From positions 1,054,001 through 1,118,000 of the forward strand of contig NZ_BCNW01000001.1 in NCBI RefSeq assembly GCF_001571385.1: a DNA stretch of 64,000 nt. Reading direction: 5' to 3'. The position numbers were made by a program, and so were the translations under genes. The notes under the pieces were generated by a model. It was not told where the DNA came from, searched no databases, and saw only the letters and a program-made list of their open reading frames with translations. Origin of the DNA: Methanofollis ethanolicus. Its GTDB lineage: Archaea; Halobacteriota; Methanomicrobia; Methanomicrobiales; Methanofollaceae. Positions 59,817 to 64,000 of this stretch are shown piece by piece (the first letter of the stretch is position 1; each line of letters starts with the position of its first letter).

Positions 59817-60096
59817 CGGTCCAAGGAAGAAGACACGGTATAAGTTTAAGAAGGATCTCAGACGCCGCGGTCTGGTCCCTCTCACGGCAGTGATCCAGAA
59901 GTTCGAGATGGGGCAGAAGGTCCACATTGTCTGTGAACCGAGCATCCAGAAAGGAATGCCCCACCGCAGGTTCCACGGGAAGACCGGCACCGTTATCGGC
60001 CAGCGCGGTCGTGCATGGCTTGTCGAGATCCCGGACGGAAATGCAACGAAGATTGTAATTTCGAGACCACAACATCTAAAGCCTCAGAGGCAATAA
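59803..60096 (+). CDS. rpl21e: Ribosomal protein L21e
   Basis: 97 residues: MAHHNGPRKKTRYKFKKDLRRRG and HRRFHGKTGTVIGQRGRAWLVEI. The ATG at 59803, with GGTGA seven bases upstream, lies inside the pus10 3' end. Confidence 0.97.
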   Translation: MAHHNGPRKKTRYKFKKDLRRRGLVPLTAVIQKFEMGQKVHIVCEPSIQKGMPHRRFHGKTGTVIGQRGRAWLVEIPDGNATKIVISRPQHLKPQRQ

Positions 60097-60115
60097 ATCT
60101 GCACGAGTGATTGGC

Positions 60116-60466
60116 ATGAAGGTTAAAGGAGTTATCAGCGAAGAGCGGGTCACCCTCCCTGATATGAGGGATCAACTCTCTCGGGTTGACGCAAAGCGCC
60201 GTGAGGCAGGGCAGGAGATGTCCTATGAACTCCGCCAGAGCATTGAGCATGCCAATCACCTTTCCAAGACGACAGCGGAACAGTCCCGTGCCCTGGTGGA
60301 CTCCCTTCTCTCCCTTGAGAAGATGAAACCCGACATCGCCTACCGGATCGCCAATATCATGCCCCAGTCAAGGGACGAGTTGAGGGCGATCTACGCCAAA
60401 GAGCGGTACACGCTCACCGGCGAGGAACTCGATGCTATTCTGGAGATGGTGATCACCCACCTCTGA
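60116..60466 (+). CDS. rpoF: RNA polymerase subunit F (Rpo4/RpoF)
   Basis: 116 residues: MKVKGVISEERVTLPDMRDQL and the HRDC-like C-terminal helices ARALVDSLLSLEKM, IAYRIANIMPQSRDELRAIYAKERYTLTGEELDAILEMV. Forms the stalk with Rpo7. Confidence 0.95.
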   Translation: MKVKGVISEERVTLPDMRDQLSRVDAKRREAGQEMSYELRQSIEHANHLSKTTAEQSRALVDSLLSLEKMKPDIAYRIANIMPQSRDELRAIYAKERYTLTGEELDAILEMVITHL

Positions 60467-60475
60467 GGGGTTTCT

Positions 60476-61039
60476 ATGAAGGCTGAGAAAAAGGAGATCT
60501 ACGCAGTAGTTGTGGATGTACTTCTTCAGGGACGTGCTGACGACCCGAAACCGGTCTTCAAGCGCGATCCTATCGTGCAGGCGGTCGGGACCGACCAGTT
60601 CAAGCTCCTTGAACTGATCCCGAAGAAGGGCACCGATATCCAGATCCATGATACGGTCTATATCGGGGACGAGGCGCGGGACAAGGTCGAGCGGGTGAAA
60701 CGCCGGATCGGGTTATCCGATCTGACGAACATGGCCCGACTCGAACTCCCCTTTGCTATCGAGACGATCGTGAAGGCGAACGAGGCACGTTTCGTTACGT
60801 TCTTCAATACGGCCGTCCCGATCACGCCGAAGCTCCACATGTTCCACCTGTTGCCGGGCGTCGGAAAGAAACTGATGTGGGAACTTATTCAGGAAAGGGA
60901 GAAGAAGCCCTTTGAGAGCTTCGAAGATATCTCTCTCCGGATCAAGTCCCTGCCAGGCCCGGTGAAGCTGATCGTCGGACGGGTGCTCGAGGAGCTCGAG
61001 GACCCTGAGGTGAAGTACCGTCTCTTTACGGCAAAATGA
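60476..61039 (+). CDS. DUF655 family protein with helix-hairpin-helix motif
   Basis: 187 residues: N-terminal OB-like half (EIYAVVVDVLLQG, QFKLLELIPKKGTDIQIHDTVYIG) and a C-terminal HhH region (LHMFHLLPGVGKKLMWELIQEREKKPFESFEDI). Probably an RNA-binding protein; always between rpoF and ksgA in many archaea. Overlaps ksgA by ATGA. Confidence 0.92.
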   Translation: MKAEKKEIYAVVVDVLLQGRADDPKPVFKRDPIVQAVGTDQFKLLELIPKKGTDIQIHDTVYIGDEARDKVERVKRRIGLSDLTNMARLELPFAIETIVKANEARFVTFFNTAVPITPKLHMFHLLPGVGKKLMWELIQEREKKPFESFEDISLRIKSLPGPVKLIVGRVLEELEDPEVKYRLFTAK

Positions 61040-61812
61040 AGGCCCGGCACGACCAGCATTTCCTCACCGACCCGCGGGCAGTCAGGCGGATCGTCGCCCT
61101 CGCTCCTGTTTCCGGACGGCGGGTGCTCGAGATCGGGCCTGGCGAGGGGGTGCTGACCGCCGAACTTCTTTCGGCCGGGGCGAGTGTCGTTGCAATCGAA
61201 CTCGACGGCGCTCTGGTCGAGGATTTGTCCTCCCGTTTTGCCGTGGAGATGGCGTCTGGCCGGTTTGAACTGGTTCACGGCGACGCCGTGAAGATCCCGT
61301 ATCCGTCCTTTGATATCGTCGTTGCGAATCTTCCCTATTCTGCGTCGTCCCCGATCACATTCCGCCTCCTTGACGCGGGTTTCGAGTCTGCGGTGCTGAT
61401 GTACCAGCGGGAGTTTGCCGAGAGGATGGCGGCGCGGGTCGGGACGCCAGAGTGCGGGCGTCTCTCGGTGATGGTCCAGACGTACGCCGACGTGGAACTC
61501 TGCTTCAACCTCAAGCCCGGGGCTTTCTCCCCGCCGCCGCAGGTCGCTTCGACGGTGGTCCGCCTCACGCCGCACGAGCCCCCGTACTTCATCGCGGACA
61601 GGCGGGTGTATGCGGACGTGGTGCGGGAACTTTTCTCCCACCGGCGGAAGACGGTGCGGAATGGTCTTCGCGGCGGCCGTGCCGCCCTGGGTGCGGAGAA
61701 CGTGGAGAGGGCGGTCAGCGAACTCCCTGAGGAGATCCTCTCGATGCGGCCGGAGGAGTTGTCCCTGATGGTGTTCGCGATGATCGCGAATCTCTGCGTG
61801 CCTGAAGAGTGA
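61036..61812 (+). CDS. rsmA: 16S rRNA dimethyladenosine transferase KsgA/RsmA
   Basis: 258 residues: DQHFLTDPRAVRRIVALA start, VLEIGPGEGVLTAELL SAM loop, NLPYSASSP catalytic motif, and the C-terminal recognition domain. Dimethylates the two adenosines of helix 45. Last gene of the operon, ending four bases from the convergent wHTH gene. Confidence 0.96.
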   Translation: MKARHDQHFLTDPRAVRRIVALAPVSGRRVLEIGPGEGVLTAELLSAGASVVAIELDGALVEDLSSRFAVEMASGRFELVHGDAVKIPYPSFDIVVANLPYSASSPITFRLLDAGFESAVLMYQREFAERMAARVGTPECGRLSVMVQTYADVELCFNLKPGAFSPPPQVASTVVRLTPHEPPYFIADRRVYADVVRELFSHRRKTVRNGLRGGRAALGAENVERAVSELPEEILSMRPEELSLMVFAMIANLCVPEE

Positions 61813-61816
61813 GTCG

Positions 61817-62596
61817 TCATCCGGGGACGGGCCCGGACTCCGGTGTCGTCCTCTGGTCCGCCTCCCTCCTCGCAGTCCCGAGGGCCTCCACGGCGGCGGG
61901 GGTGAGGAGGTACTTCGTCTTTTTTTCTTCGCGGTACGACGCGACGACCCCGTCGGCGATGAGGCGTTTCATCTGCCAGGATATGGTCGGACTTGCGGTG
62001 CCGGTCGCCGCCATCAGGTCGTGGTGCGAGAGGTCGTCGTCTCGGGAGAGGAGGTCGAGGATCACGCGGGCGTTTTCAGTGTGGAGGTAGGTGAGGAGGG
62101 CCGCCTCCATTCTGCCGTAGTCTTTGTTCCTGGCATAGTAGTACCTGGACCCGTGATAGGAGCGGCAGACGATCATACCGTGGAGGTTCAGGAGTCCGAG
62201 GTGGTAGCGTGCCGTCCCGTCATTCAGTCCTGTCTTTTCTCGAAGAGTGGAAAGGGATATTCCCGGATTGCCCCGGATCAGTTCATAGAGTTCACGTCTT
62301 TCTTTATGGTCGAGGATGGTCTGCCTGGTGACCCGGTGAAACCCGAGGCACGAGACGAGAAAGAGTGAGGAGAGGATCTCCGCCGGAAGGATGAGTGCCG
62401 GTGAGAGAAAGAGTGCCAGTTCGATGATCATCATCCTGGGAGGGAGATCAGAGAAGGAGATCTCGTCGAAGTCATGGTACTCCTGGTCGGGGATGTCATA
62501 GGCCGGGGTGACGGTGTATCCTCCAAGGGCGGCGGCGGGGGGTGCGGTCAGGATACAGGACAGGACGAGGATGGAAAAAAGGAGGCGCTTCTCCAT
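61817..62596 (-). CDS. Membrane-anchored winged-helix regulator
   Basis: 259 residues. Signal-like helix (4-23), a short extracellular segment (about 24-52), a second helix pair (about 56-88), then two winged-helix domains in the cytoplasm: REL-YELIRGNPGISLSTLREKTGLNDGTARYHLGLL (about 98-160) and VILDLLSRDDDLSHHDLMAATGTASPTISWQMKRLI (about 175-235), ArsR/MarR-like. It could pass an outside signal to DNA without a kinase. Targets unknown. Confidence 0.82.
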   Translation of the reverse strand: MEKRLLFSILVLSCILTAPPAAALGGYTVTPAYDIPDQEYHDFDEISFSDLPPRMMIIELALFLSPALILPAEILSSLFLVSCLGFHRVTRQTILDHKERRELYELIRGNPGISLSTLREKTGLNDGTARYHLGLLNLHGMIVCRSYHGSRYYYARNKDYGRMEAALLTYLHTENARVILDLLSRDDDLSHHDLMAATGTASPTISWQMKRLIADGVVASYREEKKTKYLLTPAAVEALGTARREADQRTTPESGPVPG

Positions 62597-63049
62597 GCGA
62601 TACCGATGGGGAGGCGACGGGATAACACCATCGGTTTTGCTCCCGCCGGGTGCGGGTCATCTTCCTCCGACACCCGGTGCGTCGGCGGAGGAGTTCGCGA
62701 AGGACCGCTACGAACTGGCGCAGGCGCTGGAGACGTGGGGGAACAGGTAAGGATCAGAAAATTTTCTTTTTTTTGCGGGGTCGGACCCCTCTTGTGGGAC
62801 GGCACGGGTGTGCGGGGCGTACGGTTCCCCCGACGCGTAGACGATCTGCACAGAACAGACATATATAACGACAGAGATATTCTGGGTCGTGGATGCCTGA
62901 AAAGGTGTCCCGCGAGGTGTCGAGCTGTTCGTTCTGCACACGGCGCCCGGCCCCTCGTGTACCCGGAGGCGATCGGGTTGTTGGATGTCATCAGAGATAG
63001 CCGTTGCGATCTGTTGCTCTTTCCGGGAGATGAAAAAGAGGTGTTGAAC
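62597..63049. other. Intergenic region with a possible gene remnant and a promoter
   Basis: About 62685-62750 (plus) reads SAEEFAKDRYELAQALETWGNR and a stop, with coding-like codon use but no start of its own, so it may be the end of a decayed gene. ACATATATAACG near 62859-62870 is a good plus-strand TATA box for the secreted protein at 63050, giving a leader of about 160 bases. Confidence 0.4.
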
Positions 63050-63484
63050 ATGAAAACAGAACATGGTCTAGGCTTTGCACTGGCGACACTGCTGCTTGCA
63101 AGCCTTGTTTTCGTTCCCGCAAGTGCGAATGATGGGATTCTGTCCTCAGATCCCGTACTCTCCATCGGGATTGACAGAAGCGGCGATGATTTCCTCAACT
63201 GTTACGCATATCTCTCCGGTGAACCGAACTGGATCAGGTATGGGGGATGGGGAAGAGCATCGGGAACTGCATATCACATGGAAGTCGTGGTCAAACTGAT
63301 AGACAAGAGAACTGGTCAAAAAGTACAGCAGACTGCATATAGTCTGTATAACACAAATTACGTCGAGCCACAGGAAAACCTCGCATCCCACCCTCCAAGC
63401 GGCACATACTATGCTTTTGCCACGGCGGAGACCATAAATCCTAACCATTATGCAACTTACAGAAGCAACGACCTCATCTATTGA
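63050..63484 (+). CDS. Small secreted protein of unknown function
   Basis: 144 residues. Signal peptide (1-27, ending PASAND), then a beta-rich domain with DDFLNCYAYLSGEPNWIRYGGWG, MEVVVKLIDKRTGQKVQQTAYSLYNTN and GTYYAFATAET. Family not recognised. AGAGGTG lies six bases before the ATG. Its base composition is a little more AT-rich than the nearby genes. Confidence 0.75.
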   Translation: MKTEHGLGFALATLLLASLVFVPASANDGILSSDPVLSIGIDRSGDDFLNCYAYLSGEPNWIRYGGWGRASGTAYHMEVVVKLIDKRTGQKVQQTAYSLYNTNYVEPQENLASHPPSGTYYAFATAETINPNHYATYRSNDLIY

Positions 63485-63630
63485 CCAACGCGAAGGTCGC
63501 TGCCCTACTTATGGACAAACACAGGAGCAGGATAAAAAAAGGAATTTACATTGGTTACTTGAACCAGATCCAAATTTACCCATTTTTCAAAATTATGGCA
63601 AATTAATGAGTATTTCCGGAGAGAGAGAAA

Positions 63631-64000
63631 ATGAGCAAAAAAATTATAGGGATTCTTATCATAATCTGTGCAGTCCTTGCCCTTATCCTTATCGCGGTCC
63701 CCGGCCTTTCAGGTGCGGGAAACCCCATACCGCCTCCAAATCCTCCCACTACCGACATCCCGGCGACGACTCCCATCGCGAACGCGACCGGGATCACCGG
63801 AGATGAGGCGAAGGCGATCGCCATCGCCGCCTTCCCCGCGATCATCGGGGTCGACACGGCTGAATTCAGGCTCATCGACCAACCCCATTCCCGGCGCTCC
63901 TGGCAGGTCGACGACTTCAGCGCCGATCTCGGCATGCCGGGCACACGGAACGCCCAGGTCTGGGTCGACGCCAACACCGGCGAGATCTATCAGTTTGCCG
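63631..64000 (+). CDS. Secreted PepSY-like protein, N-terminal part, runs off the window
   Basis: 123 codons are visible. A hydrophobic signal/anchor helix (about 4-28), a Pro/Thr-rich linker (PIPPPNPPTTDIPATTP), then TGITGDEAKAIAIAAFPAIIGVDTAEFRLIDQ and RNAQVWVDANTGEIYQF, the PepSY/YpeB pattern. GGAGAGAG precedes the ATG. PepSY domains often inhibit proteases or occur in envelope proteins; the function here is open because the C-terminus is missing. Confidence 0.78.
   Translation, partial: MSKKIIGILIIICAVLALILIAVPGLSGAGNPIPPPNPPTTDIPATTPIANATGITGDEAKAIAIAAFPAIIGVDTAEFRLIDQPHSRRSWQVDDFSADLGMPGTRNAQVWVDANTGEIYQFA

Overview
The window is a gene-dense, GC-rich archaeal chromosome segment. TATA boxes, many probable leaderless starts, eukaryote-like ribosomal proteins (S19e, L39e, L31e, L21e, LX), aIF1, aIF6, prefoldin alpha, Rpo4, TrmY, Pus10 and Rpp21 place it in Archaea. 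[NiFe]-hydrogenase subunits of the methanogen Mvh/Frh type, PKD/NosD-type surface proteins and a bacterial-type exonuclease VII point to a methanogen, most likely Methanomicrobiales (a Methanofollis- or Methanoculleus-like genome). The genus is an inference; no rRNA gene is present.

Layout. 1-9.9 kb: the start of a DNA methyltransferase, a PKD surface protein, tRNA-Phe, a DHH phosphoesterase, a GNAT acetyltransferase, MetG, tRNA-Arg, DUF473, a PAC2-type chaperone and DUF5611. 9.9-20.6 kb: a minus-strand block of very large secreted proteins. Three of them share one uncharacterised domain, two share a C-terminal module, and one carries a purple-acid-phosphatase-like domain. 20.9-26.9 kb: LeuS, PIN-ATPase, HisI and an A24 prepilin peptidase, on the minus strand. 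27-37.8 kb: the most unusual locus. A ferredoxin, a V4R sensor, hydrogenase small and large subunits, two roadblock proteins and a putative regulator run directly into a MinD-type ATPase, a second related regulator, a GspE-type ATPase and two GspF/TadC-like membrane proteins. The prepilin peptidase diverges from the head of this locus.

38-52 kb holds housekeeping genes in short units: aIF1, CobQ, an RHH regulator, YkgJ, an NDP-sugar synthase, CBS-ParB, Hsp20, an FKBP-like protein, a thioredoxin, a zinc-finger protein, DUF371, exonuclease VII, a TIM-barrel protein, CNNM, PurN, Rpp21 and YhbY. The gaps between convergent genes here (and at 7.5 kb) are filled with a family of GC-rich stem-loop repeats. 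52.4-61.8 kb is the conserved archaeal information-processing operon, from S19e to KsgA; it couples ribosome components, SRP targeting (FtsY, Ffh), tRNA/rRNA modification and an RNA polymerase subunit. The window ends with a membrane-anchored winged-helix regulator, a small secreted protein and the beginning of a PepSY-like secreted protein.

The best candidate for a new system is the hydrogenase / roadblock / MinD / type IV pilus-like locus at 26.07-37.80 kb. It suggests a link between hydrogen metabolism or sensing and a surface filament or secretion machine. That functional link is inferred from gene order and shared domains; it is not demonstrated by the sequence.
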